Source: Haemophilus influenzae (GTDB taxonomy: Bacteria > Pseudomonadota > Gammaproteobacteria > Enterobacterales > Pasteurellaceae). Taken from it: DNA of 64,000 bases. Below, in pieces: positions 9,933 through 23,096 of the stretch. The position numbers and the translations under genes were made by a program. Numbering within the stretch: the stretch's first letter is position 1; the number at the start of each line of letters is the position of its first letter. The notes beneath the pieces are model-generated. The model ran no database searches and had not been told where the DNA came from. It saw only the letters and a program-made list of their open reading frames with translations. The DNA lies in assembly GCF_019703545.1 (NCBI RefSeq), contig NZ_AP018771.1, positions 1 through 64,000 of the forward strand. Direction: 5' to 3'.

Positions 9933-11342
9933 TTAATTTAATGCCACTTCACGAATATCAACAAATTTACCGAACACTCCTGCTGCCGCTGCCATTGCAG
10001 GGCTTACTAAATGGGTACGTCCATTACGACCTTGACGCCCTTCAAAGTTACGGTTTGAAGTGGAAGCACAACGTTCCCATTCGCCTAAACGGTCGTCGTT
10101 CATCCCTAAACACATTGAACAACCTGGATTACGCCATTCTGCACCTGCGGCAATAAAGATTTTATCCAAGCCCTCTTTTTCCGCTTGTTCTTTCACTAAG
10201 CCAGAACCTGGTACTACTAAAATACGTTTTACGTTATCCGCTTTTTTACGCCCCTTCATCACTGCCGCTGCTGCACGTAAATCTTCAATGCGCGAGTTGG
10301 TGCAAGATCCAATAAACACTTGATCAACTTTAATATCTTTTAAATTAGTGCCAGCTTCTAAGCCAATATAATGTAAGGCTTTTTCCGCTGAAGCACGTTG
10401 TACAGGATCTGCCATTTCTTGCGGATTTGGTATGGTTTCATTCACAGAAATTACCTGCCCAGGGTTTGTCCCCCAAGTGACTTGTGGTGCGATGTCTTTT
10501 GCTTCTAGCGTTACCACTGTGTCAAATTGTGCATCGTCATCAGATTTTAAGGTTTTCCAATAAGCAACGGCATCCTCCCAATCTTTGCCTTTCGGCGCGT
10601 GTGGACGATCTTTCAAATATGCAAATGTGGTTTCATCTGGCGCAATCAAGCCTGCTTTTGCACCCATTTCAATTGCCATATTACAGATGGTCATACGCCC
10701 CTCCATAGAAAGGTCTCGGATCGCTTCGCCGCAGAATTCTACAACGTGTCCTGTACCGCCTGCCATCGTAGTTTTGCCGATAATGGCAAGAATAATATCT
10801 TTTGCCGTAATACCTGATGCGACTTTACCACGCACTTCAATTTTCATACTTTTTGCGCGAGCCTGTTTTAAAGTTTGAGTGGCTAATACGTGCTCTACTT
10901 CAGAAGTACCAATACCAAAAGCCAAGGCACCAAATGCACCGTGCGTTGCGGTGTGTGAATCGCCACAAACAATTGTCATACCAGGTAAGGTTAAACCTTG
11001 TTCTGGCCCCATAACGTGTACAATACCTTGCTCTTTGGTTGTTATATCAAATAATTTAATACCTGTTGCTTTGGTATTTTTGTCCAGTTCTAATACTTGA
11101 ATTTTCGCTTGACCTTCAAGTTTGTTCACATCACGCACTTGGGTAGAAATACTGTGATCCATGGTACCGAAAGTTTTGTTTACTTGGCGAACTCGGCGAT
11201 TTGCGACGCGTAACCCATCAAAGGCCTGTGGGCTGGTTACTTCGTGAATCAAATGACGGTTAATATACAAAATTGGCGTTTCGCCCTCTGCTTCATACAC
11301 AATGTGTGAATCAAATAATTTTTCGTAAAGTGTTTTTGCCAT
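9933..11342 (-). CDS. leuC: 3-isopropylmalate dehydratase large subunit
   Basis: LeuC is the aconitase-type catalytic subunit carrying a 4Fe-4S cluster. The 469 residues fit the family. Cluster ligands are visible as the Cys of CTNSRIEDL and the pair in GCSMCLGMN; the [12 protein letters not shown] motif is near the N-terminal third. The ATG at 11342 gives [13 protein letters not shown], the usual LeuC beginning. It follows leuB after a 175-base gap holding an inverted uptake-signal pair and a palindromic repeat, and directly precedes leuD. No exact uptake signal core lies inside leuC or leuD. Confidence 0.97.
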   Translation of the reverse strand: MAKTLYEKLFDSHIVYEAEGETPILYINRHLIHEVTSPQAFDGLRVANRRVRQVNKTFGTMDHSISTQVRDVNKLEGQAKIQVLELDKNTKATGIKLFDITTKEQGIVHVMGPEQGLTLPGMTIVCGDSHTATHGAFGALAFGIGTSEVEHVLATQTLKQARAKSMKIEVRGKVASGITAKDIILAIIGKTTMAGGTGHVVEFCGEAIRDLSMEGRMTICNMAIEMGAKAGLIAPDETTFAYLKDRPHAPKGKDWEDAVAYWKTLKSDDDAQFDTVVTLEAKDIAPQVTWGTNPGQVISVNETIPNPQEMADPVQRASAEKALHYIGLEAGTNLKDIKVDQVFIGSCTNSRIEDLRAAAAVMKGRKKADNVKRILVVPGSGLVKEQAEKEGLDKIFIAAGAEWRNPGCSMCLGMNDDRLGEWERCASTSNRNFEGRQGRNGRTHLVSPAMAAAAGVFGKFVDIREVALN

Positions 11343-11366
11343 AATATTTTTCTCTATTCGTTAAGG

Positions 11367-11407
11367 GAAGTGCGGTTAAAATTCGATGTGTTTTTCAACC
11401 GCACTTT
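11367..11407. repeat. Inverted pair of uptake signals between leuB and leuC
   Basis: AAGTGCGGT (11368-11376) and ACCGCACTT (11398-11406) face each other with a 21-base spacer and can form a 10-base stem. Such pairs often act as terminators in Haemophilus. Here it lies inside an operon, so it may cause partial termination, or protect or process the mRNA between leuB and leuC. Confidence 0.85.
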
Positions 11408-11465
11408 AAATACTTTGTCCCCCTGTTTATTGGGGATATTTCTAAATAACTAAGGGTGGGAGATT

Positions 11466-11515
11466 GCCCCCTTCCGCCCTTCGAGCATCTTCCCCCGTAA
11501 ACGGAGGAAGGCAAG
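11466..11515. repeat. Palindromic intergenic repeat, family A (leuB-leuC gap)
   Basis: A GC-rich block containing CTTCCCCCGTAAACGGAGGAAG, where CTTCC pairs with GGAAG. It closely matches 28735-28786 between menB and menC, including the flanking CCCCCTTCCGCCCTT and GGCAAG. Its presence at two loci with no coding role marks it as a dispersed palindromic element. Confidence 0.75.
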
Positions 11516-11517
11516 TA

Positions 11518-14227
<2,710 letters not shown>

Positions 14228-14267
14228 AACAATTTCCTTACTAAAAATGCCTCTAAAATCACTCCAA

Positions 14268-14276
14268 AAGTGCGGT
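14268..14276 (+). repeat. DNA uptake signal core (USS)
   Basis: Exact AAGTGCGGT between the leu attenuator and the leuA start. Confidence 0.95.
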
Positions 14277-14298
14277 GCGTTTTTCCTGTATTTTTTAG

Positions 14299-14331
14299 AC
14301 AAAAAACCCGCGACTTATAAAGTGCGGGTTT
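14299..14331 (-). terminator. leu operon attenuator
   Basis: Read on the minus strand, AAACCCGC pairs with GCGGGTTT, extended inward with one bulge. A T run follows, seen as AAAAAA at 14301-14306 on the plus strand. It lies between the leucine-rich leader peptide and leuA, the position expected of a transcription attenuator. Confidence 0.85.
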
Positions 14332-14371
14332 AAAATTGGGTATTTACATCTGACTGTTTTTTATCCACAAC

Positions 14372-14431
14372 TTAGCCGCACGCAAAATGTGAGAGCAGCA
14401 GGTTGAGAGATAAAGAAACAATACGAAACAT
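14372..14431 (-). CDS. leuL: leu operon leader peptide
   Basis: A 19-codon open frame reads M-F-R-I-V-S-L-S-L-N-L-L-L-S-H-F-A-C-G and stops 40 bases before the attenuator stem. Five of the 19 codons are Leu, with Ile and Val just before them, the mark of a leucine-operon leader peptide. An AAGGA ribosome site (complement of 14441-14445) lies nine bases upstream of the ATG. When leucyl-tRNA is scarce, stalling in the Leu cluster would favour an antiterminator over the hairpin at 14299-14331. The transcript would start from the promoter at 14464-14491. Confidence 0.9.
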   Translation of the reverse strand: MFRIVSLSLNLLLSHFACG

Positions 14432-14463
14432 AAATAAAAATCCTTCTGTGTAAAACGTTTTCC

Positions 14464-14491
14464 ATATTACGAATAAAAAACTGGCTGTCAA
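14464..14491 (-). promoter_or_regulatory. leu operon promoter
   Basis: On the minus strand a perfect -35 TTGACA (complement of 14486-14491) is followed after 16 bases by TAATAT (complement of 14464-14469). Transcription would begin near 14457, just before leuL. Confidence 0.85.
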
Positions 14492-15893
<1,402 letters not shown>

Positions 15894-15945
15894 TATAAAT
15901 TTTTATGCTAAGATACGCCCATTCTTTTTTCATAAAAGGACGATT

Positions 15946-16722
15946 ATGTTAGCGATTATCTCCCCTGCCAAAACCCTTGATTTTGAAAGTGCGGTAAAAA
16001 ATTTTCCTGTTTCTCAACCGCACTTTACTGATTACAGCGAACAACTTATTGAGGTTTGTCGTAAACTTTCTCCGCAAGATCTTTCATCATTAATGTCTAT
16101 CAGCGATAAATTAGCAGGGCTTAATGTTGCGCGTTTTGCTGAATGGACAAAAATTCACAATGAAGACAATTCTCGCCCTGCACTCTTTGCATTTAAAGGC
16201 GATGTTTATACGGGTTTAGATGCTGATTCCCTTTCGGAAGATGATGTCATTTTTGCACAATCCCATTTACGTATGCTGTCTGGGCTTTATGGGCTTTTAA
16301 AACCGCTTGATTTAATGCAACCTTACCGATTAGAAATGGGGACAAAATTAGCCAATCCGAAAGGAAAAGATCTGTATGCCTTTTGGGGAAATGTAATTAC
16401 CCAAGCAGTTCAACAAGCTATTGATGCACAAGGCGATAATGTATTAGTCAATCTAGCCTCTGATGAATATTATAAATCTGTTAAAGAAAACCAACTTAAC
16501 GCCAAAATTATCAAGCCAGTTTTCTTAGACAATAAAAATGGAAAATACAAAATAATTAGCTTTTATGCTAAAAAAGCGCGAGGCTTAATGTGCCGTTATC
16601 TTATTCAACATCGTTTAACCGACATTGAACAATTAAAAGAATTTGATTTAGGTGGTTATTGGTTTGATTCAGCATCCTCCACTGAAACTGAATTTGTCTT
16701 TAAGCGAGATATTAATGAATAA
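15946..16722 (+). CDS. yaaA: YaaA family peroxide stress protein
   Basis: This 258-residue protein matches the YaaA (DUF328/UPF0246) family in length and in its [15 protein letters not shown] start. Conserved segments [12 protein letters not shown] and the basic FYAKKARG stretch are present. In E. coli YaaA limits intracellular iron and peroxide damage; that role is taken from the family. The ATG at 15946 has AAAAGGA upstream; an in-frame extension overlapping dprA is rejected. Two inverted uptake signals (15987-15995 and 16017-16025) lie within its first 30 codons. It overlaps the next gene by 8 bases. Confidence 0.93.
   Translation: MLAIISPAKTLDFESAVKNFPVSQPHFTDYSEQLIEVCRKLSPQDLSSLMSISDKLAGLNVARFAEWTKIHNEDNSRPALFAFKGDVYTGLDADSLSEDDVIFAQSHLRMLSGLYGLLKPLDLMQPYRLEMGTKLANPKGKDLYAFWGNVITQAVQQAIDAQGDNVLVNLASDEYYKSVKENQLNAKIIKPVFLDNKNGKYKIISFYAKKARGLMCRYLIQHRLTDIEQLKEFDLGGYWFDSASSTETEFVFKRDINE
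15987..16025. repeat. Inverted uptake-signal pair inside yaaA
   Basis: AAGTGCGGT (15987-15995) and ACCGCACTT (16017-16025), 21 bases apart, lie within the yaaA reading frame and encode parts of ESAVKN and QPHFT. The pair can form a stem resembling the terminator-type pairs seen between genes, yet it is within codons 15-27. Confidence 0.9.
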
Positions 16723-17296
16723 AATTTTTGTTATTTTGACCGCACTTATACTTTCAGGCTGTGCAACTAAGCTGACCCAATTAAATGTGCCTACGCAGTT
16801 AGAATATAATGGCAAACATTATGTACTTACTGGCAGCCAAGATTTAGGAACCATTGCACGCTATGCGTATATATCTAAGCCAGATACGCTGGAAAATTGG
16901 CAATCTGAAATTGAAATTCTCTTTGATCGCAATCAATCCGAACGTTCTATTAAAGAACGTATTGCATTAAGAGAACGCATTTATCGCAATACAGGCGTAA
17001 AAGATTTTCATTTTGATACTATTCCAGAAAATTCGACCAATCCAAATGAATTAAATGGATATGTCATCTATTCGCCAACGAAAGAAAATCCATCTTGGCA
17101 AGTCAATGTAATGAAAGGGCGACAATTGCCTCAATGTGGCTTTGTGCAATTTCAATATTCACAAAAAATACAGCAACCAACGCGTTCTAAACATTTATCT
17201 GTCGATAAAGTACAACAACATTTGCAAAAATACATTGTGGATATAGAAAGAAAACATTTACAAAATTTGAAATGGCAACTGTTTTGTGAAAAATAA
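16715..17296 (+). CDS. Predicted lipoprotein of unknown function
   Basis: I do not recognise a characterised family. The 193-residue product starts [19 protein letters not shown], with a lipobox LSGC placing the modified Cys at about residue 15. It should be membrane-anchored on the periplasmic side. The rest is a soluble, charged domain with no further membrane segment and a C-terminal region rich in Gln and Lys. The start at 16715 overlaps yaaA by 8 bases, so the two are probably co-expressed. An uptake signal core (16739-16747) encodes part of the signal peptide (Thr-Ala-Leu). Confidence 0.85.
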   Translation: MNKIFVILTALILSGCATKLTQLNVPTQLEYNGKHYVLTGSQDLGTIARYAYISKPDTLENWQSEIEILFDRNQSERSIKERIALRERIYRNTGVKDFHFDTIPENSTNPNELNGYVIYSPTKENPSWQVNVMKGRQLPQCGFVQFQYSQKIQQPTRSKHLSVDKVQQHLQKYIVDIERKHLQNLKWQLFCEK

Positions 17297-17391
17297 TGTA
17301 GATCAAAATCTCGTCAAATTTTGCTAGAGCAGATTCTTTGAATGATGTAATCTTATGCCCATTTTCAATTATGGTTAAAAGTAGGTAAATT

Positions 17392-18357
17392 ATGATTAAA
17401 AAAATTGCAGTTTTAACAAGTGGTGGCGATGCGCCAGGTATGAATGCCGCAATTCGTGGCGTAGTACGTTCTGCACTTGCAGAAGGCTTGGAAGTGTTTG
17501 GTATCTATGATGGTTACCAAGGTTTATACAATAATAAAATCAAACAATTAAATCGCTATAGCGTATCTGATGTAATTAATCGTGGCGGTACTTTTTTAGG
17601 TTCTGCACGCTTTCCTGAATTTAAAGATCCAAATGTTCGTGCAAAATGTGCAGAAATTTTACGTTCTCACGGCATTGATGCACTTGTGGTTATCGGTGGT
17701 GACGGTTCTTATATGGGAGCTAAATTATTAACCGAAGAACATAGTTTCCCTTGTGTTGGCTTACCCGGTACTATTGATAATGATGTGGCAGGTACTGACT
17801 ATACCATCGGTTATCAAACCGCATTACAAACTGCAGTGGATGCAATCGACCGTTTACGTGATACATCAAGCTCACACCAACGTATTTCTATCGTTGAAAT
17901 TATGGGTCGCCATTGTAGTGACTTAACCATTTCTGCGGGTATTGCTGGTGGTTGTGAATATATCGTCGCATCAGAAATTGAATTTAATCGCGAAGAATTA
18001 ATTCAACAAATTGAACGTAGCATTATTCGCGGTAAACGCCACGCTATTATTGCTATCACTGAACTTTTAACTGATGTTCATTCTTTGGCAAAAGAAATTG
18101 AAGCTCGCGTAGGTCACGAAACTCGCGCAACCGTTTTAGGGCATATTCAACGTGGTGGTTCTCCTTGTGCTTTTGACCGTATTCTTGCCTCACGTATGGG
18201 CGCATACGCAGTAGATTTATTGCTACAAGGCAAGGGCGGCTATTGCGTAGGTATCCAAAATGAACAACTCGTTCATCACGATATTATTGATGCCATTAAT
18301 AATATGCAGCGTGTATTTAAGGCTGATTGGCTTAAAGTGGCAAAACGTTTGGAATAA
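17392..18357 (+). CDS. pfkA: ATP-dependent 6-phosphofructokinase
   Basis: PfkA phosphorylates fructose-6-phosphate to fructose-1,6-bisphosphate, the committed step of glycolysis. The 321-residue protein has the ATP-binding [13 protein letters not shown] (11-23), GGDGSY near 103, and the catalytic [11 protein letters not shown] segment near residue 125. The GGSPCAFDR effector/substrate region follows. Length and motifs match the allosteric bacterial PfkA type. The ATG at 17392 has a modest GTAGGT ribosome site. It stands alone between a lipoprotein gene and a strong terminator. Confidence 0.98.
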   Translation: MIKKIAVLTSGGDAPGMNAAIRGVVRSALAEGLEVFGIYDGYQGLYNNKIKQLNRYSVSDVINRGGTFLGSARFPEFKDPNVRAKCAEILRSHGIDALVVIGGDGSYMGAKLLTEEHSFPCVGLPGTIDNDVAGTDYTIGYQTALQTAVDAIDRLRDTSSSHQRISIVEIMGRHCSDLTISAGIAGGCEYIVASEIEFNREELIQQIERSIIRGKRHAIIAITELLTDVHSLAKEIEARVGHETRATVLGHIQRGGSPCAFDRILASRMGAYAVDLLLQGKGGYCVGIQNEQLVHHDIIDAINNMQRVFKADWLKVAKRLE

Positions 18358-18411
18358 TCCTTTATTCACTATATAAATCGCTAACACTTAATTCATCTTT
18401 TTATCTCTCTC

Positions 18412-18441
18412 AAACAGACACAACAATGTGTCTGTTTTTTC
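18412..18441 (+). terminator. pfkA terminator
   Basis: A perfect 11-base stem AAACAGACACA / TGTGTCTGTTT with a 4-base loop, followed by TTTCTT. Confidence 0.9.
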
Positions 18442-18448
18442 TTAAAAA

Positions 18449-18457
18449 AAGTGCGGT
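18449..18457 (+). repeat. DNA uptake signal core (USS)
   Basis: Exact AAGTGCGGT just downstream of the pfkA terminator. Confidence 0.95.
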
Positions 18458-18541
18458 CAGTTTTTCTCTTATTTTCTACAAATCATTTATTTTTAAAGAT
18501 TGAAAATAAATGCGACTGCCAGTTCTACCTAGATGATCTTT

Positions 18542-18570
18542 TTGCTATCAAAATAGAGATCCGATAAAAT
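18542..18570 (+). promoter_or_regulatory. Candidate smpB promoter
   Basis: TTGCTA (18542-18547) and TAAAAT (18565-18570) with a 17-base spacer, 27 bases before the smpB start. Confidence 0.6.
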
Positions 18571-18597
18571 GCCTCAGGCAAAATAAGGGATAAAATT

Positions 18598-19083
18598 ATG
18601 ACAAAGAAAAAAGTAAAACCCAATTCAAATACTATCGCACTGAATAAACGTGCAAGACACGATTATTTTATTGAAGATGAAATTGAAGCAGGTCTTGAAT
18701 TACAAGGCTGGGAAGTCAAATCTATGCGCGCAGGCAAGGCAAATATTAGTGATAGTTATGTTATTTTTAAAAATGGCGAAGCCTTTTTATTCGGCGCAAG
18801 CATTCAGCCATTAAATGTTGCATCAACGCATATTGTTTGTGATCCAACTCGCACTCGTAAGTTATTGTTAAATAAACGCGAATTAGCATCCCTATTTGGT
18901 AAAGCAAACCGAGACGGTTTTACCATAGTTGCACTTTCTCTTTACTGGAAAAGTGCGTGGGCAAAAGTCAAAATTGGTTTAGCCAAAGGTAAAAAACAAC
19001 AGGATAAACGTGATGATATTAAAGAACGTGAATGGAAAGTAACAAAAGATCGCATTATGAAAAATGCACATCGAAGATCTTAA
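18598..19083 (+). CDS. smpB: SsrA-binding protein SmpB
   Basis: SmpB binds tmRNA and delivers it to stalled ribosomes for trans-translation. The 161-residue protein begins [23 protein letters not shown] and contains [13 protein letters not shown] and the conserved [12 protein letters not shown]. It ends in the basic tail ([12 protein letters not shown]) that enters the mRNA channel. AAGGGA (18585-18590) precedes the ATG. tmRNA itself is not in this window. A strong terminator follows immediately. Confidence 0.97.
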
Positions 19084-19094
19084 ATTGTAATAAT

Positions 19095-19128
19095 AAATTA
19101 GCCCCAAATTACTTGGGGCTAATTTTTA
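19095..19128 (+). terminator. smpB terminator
   Basis: A perfect 12-base stem AAATTAGCCCCA / TGGGGCTAATTT with a 7-base loop, followed by TT and then A-rich DNA. It sits between convergent smpB and fis and may serve both. Confidence 0.85.
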
Positions 19129-19177
19129 AAATAGAATGAAAAACATTCAATCTTTTTGTTAATAAAAGAATATCGCC

Positions 19178-19477
19178 TTATCCCATACCGTATTTTTTTA
19201 ATTTTTTACGTAATGTACCACGGTTGATACCAAGCATATTTGCTGCACGGGTTTGATTACCACGAGTATATTGCATAATCATATCTAACATAGGGTGTTC
19301 AACTTCCGCTAATACTAGCTCGTAAAGATCATTCACATCTTGACCATCTAATTGTGCTAAATAATTACGCAACGCTTGTTTGACTGAATCGCGTAATGGT
19401 TTGCTGGTCACTTGTGATTGCGCATTTAATACTGATACCGTTAAGGCATCGGCAGAATTACGTTGTTGTTCTAACAT
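19178..19477 (-). CDS. fis: DNA-binding protein Fis
   Basis: Fis is a homodimeric nucleoid protein that bends DNA, activates stable RNA promoters and assists site-specific recombination. The 99-residue length is typical, and the C-terminal helix-turn-helix [20 protein letters not shown] is almost invariant in the family. The ATG at 19477 lies inside the end of dusB (7-base overlap), so expression is coupled to dusB as in enterobacteria. Expression would depend on the dusB promoter (20522-20549). Confidence 0.98.
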   Translation of the reverse strand: MLEQQRNSADALTVSVLNAQSQVTSKPLRDSVKQALRNYLAQLDGQDVNDLYELVLAEVEHPMLDMIMQYTRGNQTRAANMLGINRGTLRKKLKKYGMG

Positions 19478-20451
19478 TTTTCTTTATCCAAAATTAAATT
19501 GAAAAAATCTTCCAATACAATCAGCTGCTCTTTTGGATCACTAATTGCATTAAAAGTCTGTTTAAAAACGGAATCAGGTTGAATTCCCTGTAAATACCAA
19601 GCTACGTGTTTACGCGCAATGCGATAGCCTTTTTGTTCGCCATAGAATTGATGTAATTCTTGAATATGACGCAAAATCTGACCACACTTTTCTTTTAAAC
19701 TTGGCATTTGACTTATCGAGTTATGCTCAATTAGGTTTTCCACAGCTTGAAATAACCAAGGGTTACCTAAGGCAGCACGACCGATCATAATGGCATCCGC
19801 TCCAGTATAATTGAGAACGAATTTTGCTTTCCGAGCAGAATCAATATCGCCATTAGCTATAACTGGTATAGCAATCGCTTGTTTAACGGCTTTAATGTTG
19901 TCGTACTCCGCTTCCCCTTCAAAAAGACAAGCGCGTGTACGACCGTGTACCGTTAATGCTTGTATGCCACATTGTTCTGCAATTTTGCCGATTTGAACGC
20001 AATTTCGATTAGATTTATCCCATCCTGTACGAATTTTTAAGGTCACTGGCACATTGACGGCGGACACGACTTCTCGCAAGATTTTTTCCACCAAATCTGG
20101 AAATTGCAACAACGCAGAACCTGCGAGTTTGCGATTTACTTTTTTGGCAGGGCATCCCATATTAATGTCAATGATTTGAGCGCCATATTCCACGTTAATA
20201 GCAGCGGCTTGTGCCATCTCGAGTGGATCACTACCTGCAATTTGCACCGCATTGAGACCTAAATCTTCGCTATGTGCCAAACGCAATTTGGATTTTTCGG
20301 TATGCCAAACTTGCGGATTTGTGGACATCATTTCTGAAAATGTAAGCCCCGCACCATAATATACACAAAGACGGCGGAAAGGCTGGTCGGTAATACCTGC
20401 CATTGGTGCAAGTAAAACACGATTTTTTAATTGGTATGAACCGATTCGCAT
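19471..20451 (-). CDS. dusB: tRNA-dihydrouridine synthase B
   Basis: DusB is an FMN enzyme that reduces specific uridines in tRNA to dihydrouridine. The 326-residue protein begins [25 protein letters not shown], carries the catalytic Cys in [19 protein letters not shown] (near residue 100), and has the flavin-phosphate [16 protein letters not shown] segment. I chose ATG 20451 because a 41-residue upstream extension runs through the promoter region and is not family-like. It overlaps fis by 7 bases, forming the dusB-fis operon. Confidence 0.97.
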   Translation of the reverse strand: MRIGSYQLKNRVLLAPMAGITDQPFRRLCVYYGAGLTFSEMMSTNPQVWHTEKSKLRLAHSEDLGLNAVQIAGSDPLEMAQAAAINVEYGAQIIDINMGCPAKKVNRKLAGSALLQFPDLVEKILREVVSAVNVPVTLKIRTGWDKSNRNCVQIGKIAEQCGIQALTVHGRTRACLFEGEAEYDNIKAVKQAIAIPVIANGDIDSARKAKFVLNYTGADAIMIGRAALGNPWLFQAVENLIEHNSISQMPSLKEKCGQILRHIQELHQFYGEQKGYRIARKHVAWYLQGIQPDSVFKQTFNAISDPKEQLIVLEDFFNLILDKEKC

Positions 20452-20521
20452 TTTACGTTCCTTTCCTAGCAAGCCTAAATCTAATTTATATCGAACTGCT
20501 CGACAACCGACAAGGCTGGCT

Positions 20522-20549
20522 ATAATACGCATTTTGCCTTGCTTTGCAA
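20522..20549 (-). promoter_or_regulatory. Candidate dusB-fis promoter
   Basis: On the minus strand, TTGCAA (20544-20549) and TATTAT (complement of 20522-20527) are spaced by 16 bases, about 70 bases before the dusB ATG. Confidence 0.5.
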
Positions 20550-20597
20550 AGTGAAATTTGTTTAAAAAATACACTTTTTTTGATTGACAAAAAGAAA

Positions 20598-21485
20598 TTA
20601 AAGCGTTTTTAGCTTACCCGTAATTCGGCACCATTCTTCTCTCGCTGCGACTGGCTCTAACGCAAATGTTTGCGTATAGGCATCGCATACCGATTGAGCT
20701 TGAGTTTCTAAAATGCCCGATAAACCAAGATCGCCATTCGGCTTAACAAGTTGGCTAATGATTGGGTAAAGTTCTTTGAGAGGGCCAGCAAGAATATTCG
20801 CCACCACGACATCTGCTTTTAAATCAGAGGGTTTTTCATCAGATAAGAACAGCTGTAGGCGATCTGCCACGCCATTTTGCTCAGCATTATTGCGACTGGC
20901 CAGAATGGCTTGTGGATCGATGTCAATTCCCACCGCACTTTTCGCGCCAAGTTTTAATGCTGCAATGGCTAAAATACCAGATCCACAACCAAAATCGATG
21001 ACGCTTTTATCTTTTAAATCAAGACCATCTAGCCATTCTAAACATAGTGCGGTTGTAGGATGAGTGCCTGTACCAAATGCTAAACCTGGGTCAAGCATAA
21101 CATTGACGGCATTTTCATCAGGCACATCACGCCAACTTGGACAAATCCATAAACGCTTACCAAATTGCATTGGGTGGAAGTTATCCATCCACTCACGCTC
21201 CCAGTCTTTATCTTCTATTTGTTCAATTTTGTATGCCGTATTGCTATCTAAGTGTTTTGCTTCTTTTAATAAGCGGACAATTTCTGCCATATCTGTTTCT
21301 GCATCAAATAACGCAACAACATCCGTATTACCCCATAAACGCGTTTCGCCCGGCAAAGGCTCAAAAATCGGGGTATCTTGACTATCCATAAAAGTTACAG
21401 AGACGGAGCCGATTTCTTCTAAAAAATCACTCATTTGTTCTGCTTTTTCATTGGTGCTGTTCAGGCGAATTTGAATCCAAGCCAT
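20598..21485 (-). CDS. prmA: Ribosomal protein L11 methyltransferase
   Basis: PrmA trimethylates lysines and the N-terminus of ribosomal protein L11 using S-adenosylmethionine. The 295-residue protein has an N-terminal L11-recognition domain (about 1-110) and a Rossmann methyltransferase domain. The SAM motif is [16 protein letters not shown] near residue 162, and the conserved ANILAGPL follows. The ATG at 21485 gives MAWIQIRLN. An uptake signal core (20932-20940) is internal. It lies upstream of dusB, as in E. coli, but its usual upstream partner panF is displaced by fic and an EamA gene. Confidence 0.97.
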   Translation of the reverse strand: MAWIQIRLNSTNEKAEQMSDFLEEIGSVSVTFMDSQDTPIFEPLPGETRLWGNTDVVALFDAETDMAEIVRLLKEAKHLDSNTAYKIEQIEDKDWEREWMDNFHPMQFGKRLWICPSWRDVPDENAVNVMLDPGLAFGTGTHPTTALCLEWLDGLDLKDKSVIDFGCGSGILAIAALKLGAKSAVGIDIDPQAILASRNNAEQNGVADRLQLFLSDEKPSDLKADVVVANILAGPLKELYPIISQLVKPNGDLGLSGILETQAQSVCDAYTQTFALEPVAAREEWCRITGKLKTL

Positions 21486-21518
21486 TTGTTTTTTCCTTTC
21501 AAAATTTTGCGTATTTTT

Positions 21519-21527
21519 ACCGCACTT
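21519..21527 (-). repeat. DNA uptake signal core (USS)
   Basis: Exact ACCGCACTT between prmA and fic; its last base overlaps the final base of the fic stop codon. Confidence 0.95.
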
Positions 21528-22072
21528 TATTCTTTCTCGTAACCTTCGTAATAATAAGATTGCTCAATACCTTTAAAAATAATTTCTCGGTTATTTACAT
21601 CATCTGTTAAATTCGCTTGTAATAAAAAACGAATTTCTAAATCGTTAATTGGGCTACGCTCCATTGCTTGTAAGTATTGAGTTTTATCCACATTTTGCCA
21701 ATTGACAACCTTACCTAAATTTTTCTTTAAAACTAAATCTAACCAAATGCGAGTTGAACGACCATTACCTTCTAAAAAAGGGTGCGCAATATTCATTTCT
21801 ACATATTTATTAATAATATTTTCAAAAGTATCTTCTGGCATTTGCTCTATTTTTCCTAATGCTTCTTTTAAATAAAGTGCATTAGCAAAGCGAAAATGAC
21901 CTTTTGAAATATTTTGTTCACGAATTTTACCAGCAAATTCATAAAGACCATTAAATAGGTAATGATGAATTTGTTGCAGCCCTTTTGTTGAACCAATTTC
22001 AATTTGATGAATATCACCGCTTTCAAATAAACGGTAGGCATTTTCTAAACTTTGTTGATCAATTTTTTTCAC
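21527..22072 (-). CDS. fic: Fic family AMP-transferase, class III (self-inhibited)
   Basis: Fic proteins transfer AMP from ATP to target proteins. The 181-residue product carries the full catalytic motif [12 protein letters not shown] (His97 to Arg108), preceded by a typical flap (ISKGHFRFA, about 55-63). Near the C-terminus, Ser172-Tyr-Tyr-Tyr-Glu176-Gly177 fits the [S/T]xxxE[G/N] inhibitory motif. Its C-terminal position defines class III Fic proteins, like the Neisseria meningitidis example. No separate antitoxin gene is adjacent, as expected when the inhibitory helix is built in. Some class III relatives modify DNA gyrase; the target here is unknown. It lies between prmA and an EamA gene, a position not occupied in E. 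coli. Confidence 0.9.
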   Translation of the reverse strand: MKKIDQQSLENAYRLFESGDIHQIEIGSTKGLQQIHHYLFNGLYEFAGKIREQNISKGHFRFANALYLKEALGKIEQMPEDTFENIINKYVEMNIAHPFLEGNGRSTRIWLDLVLKKNLGKVVNWQNVDKTQYLQAMERSPINDLEIRFLLQANLTDDVNNREIIFKGIEQSYYYEGYEKE

Positions 22073-22104
22073 AATGATGATAAATCCAAAATTTTGGGGG
22101 CATA

Positions 22105-22977
22105 TTATACCGATTTTTTTAAAAGTTTCGGCAGTAAAGTCGAGCCAAGTGTGGCTAACATAATAATTGTTATACCAAGTGCGGCTGAAAATGATAGCGT
22201 TTCGCCAAGTAATGATACAGCAAATAAGATGCCGAATAGCGGTTCAAGTGCGACTAAAACACCGGAGATATTGGCATCCACACTATTAAGGCCTTTATTC
22301 CATAACCAATAGGCAAGCCAGCTACAGCCAATGGCAAGATATAATAAACCTGCAATACCAGTAGAATTTAATGATATTTGCCAGTTTTCTGTGAGTAATA
22401 GCGTAAATGGCAATGTTGTGATGGTGCCAAGAACAATGCTGACGGAGGTATAAGCCTGCGTTGAGACTTTGGCTACAACTCGCTGTGTCCAACGTAATAC
22501 GGCAGCGAAAATGATCCCAGCACTTAGTACTAATAAACAGCCGAATAAACTGATGTTATCAATGCCTTCATTATTTTTTCCGCCATTAATTAAAATTGCC
22601 ACGCCAATAAATGCCATTGCACCGAATAGCCAGTGAAACCATTTTGCTTTGTCTTTAAAGAAGAAATGCCCGACAAATACAACGAGTAGCGGTTCTAGTC
22701 CAATCATGGTGACTGCACTGGAGGCGGATGTATATTTTAGTCCGATGAATTGCAATAAAAATACGGCGGTATAGTTAAAGAATGCCAACCACCAAAGCTG
22801 TTTACGCATTGGTTTATCAATTTTTTTCCAACGACGTAAAAAGAGTGGCATGACAATAATCATTGCAATAATTAACCGCACTTGCACAACAAGCACAGGA
22901 TCCATCATCGAATAAGTGAGCTTACCGACGATTAATGAACTGCTCCAAATAAGTAGCGCAAGAATTTGATAGAGCAT
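22105..22977 (-). CDS. EamA/DMT family transporter
   Basis: This 290-residue inner-membrane protein has about ten hydrophobic segments arranged as two similar halves of five. That is the drug/metabolite transporter (EamA) layout, with [20 protein letters not shown] in the first half and [20 protein letters not shown] in the second. Substrate is unknown; relatives export amino acids or metabolites. An uptake signal core is at 22875-22883. It lies 32 bases upstream of fic on the same strand and the two may form one insert between panF and prmA. Confidence 0.85.
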   Translation of the reverse strand: MLYQILALLIWSSSLIVGKLTYSMMDPVLVVQVRLIIAMIIVMPLFLRRWKKIDKPMRKQLWWLAFFNYTAVFLLQFIGLKYTSASSAVTMIGLEPLLVVFVGHFFFKDKAKWFHWLFGAMAFIGVAILINGGKNNEGIDNISLFGCLLVLSAGIIFAAVLRWTQRVVAKVSTQAYTSVSIVLGTITTLPFTLLLTENWQISLNSTGIAGLLYLAIGCSWLAYWLWNKGLNSVDANISGVLVALEPLFGILFAVSLLGETLSFSAALGITIIMLATLGSTLLPKLLKKSV

Positions 22978-23049
22978 TGATGTATCCCTGTGAATTGTTC
23001 CAATTCTATGTTTTAGCGTAGAAATTGCTGAAAGTAAGAAAATTAAATA

Positions 23050-23078
23050 TCACCTTCCTCTCATTTAGAAGAAGGTGA
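23050..23078. repeat. Hairpin between panF and the EamA gene
   Basis: TCACCTTC (23050-23057) pairs with GAAGGTGA (23071-23078) across a 13-base loop. There is no T run, so a terminator role for panF is only possible. Confidence 0.5.
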
Positions 23079-23096
23079 CAGCATATTGATTAATGC

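Noticed and set aside
10484..11100. Several plus-strand open frames across leuC
   Set aside because: They overlap the well-supported leuC gene on the other strand, overlap one another, and match no family.
11466..11515. Insertion sequence or CRISPR repeat
   Set aside because: The related copies are few, palindromic, non-adjacent and lack transposase genes, spacers or target duplications.
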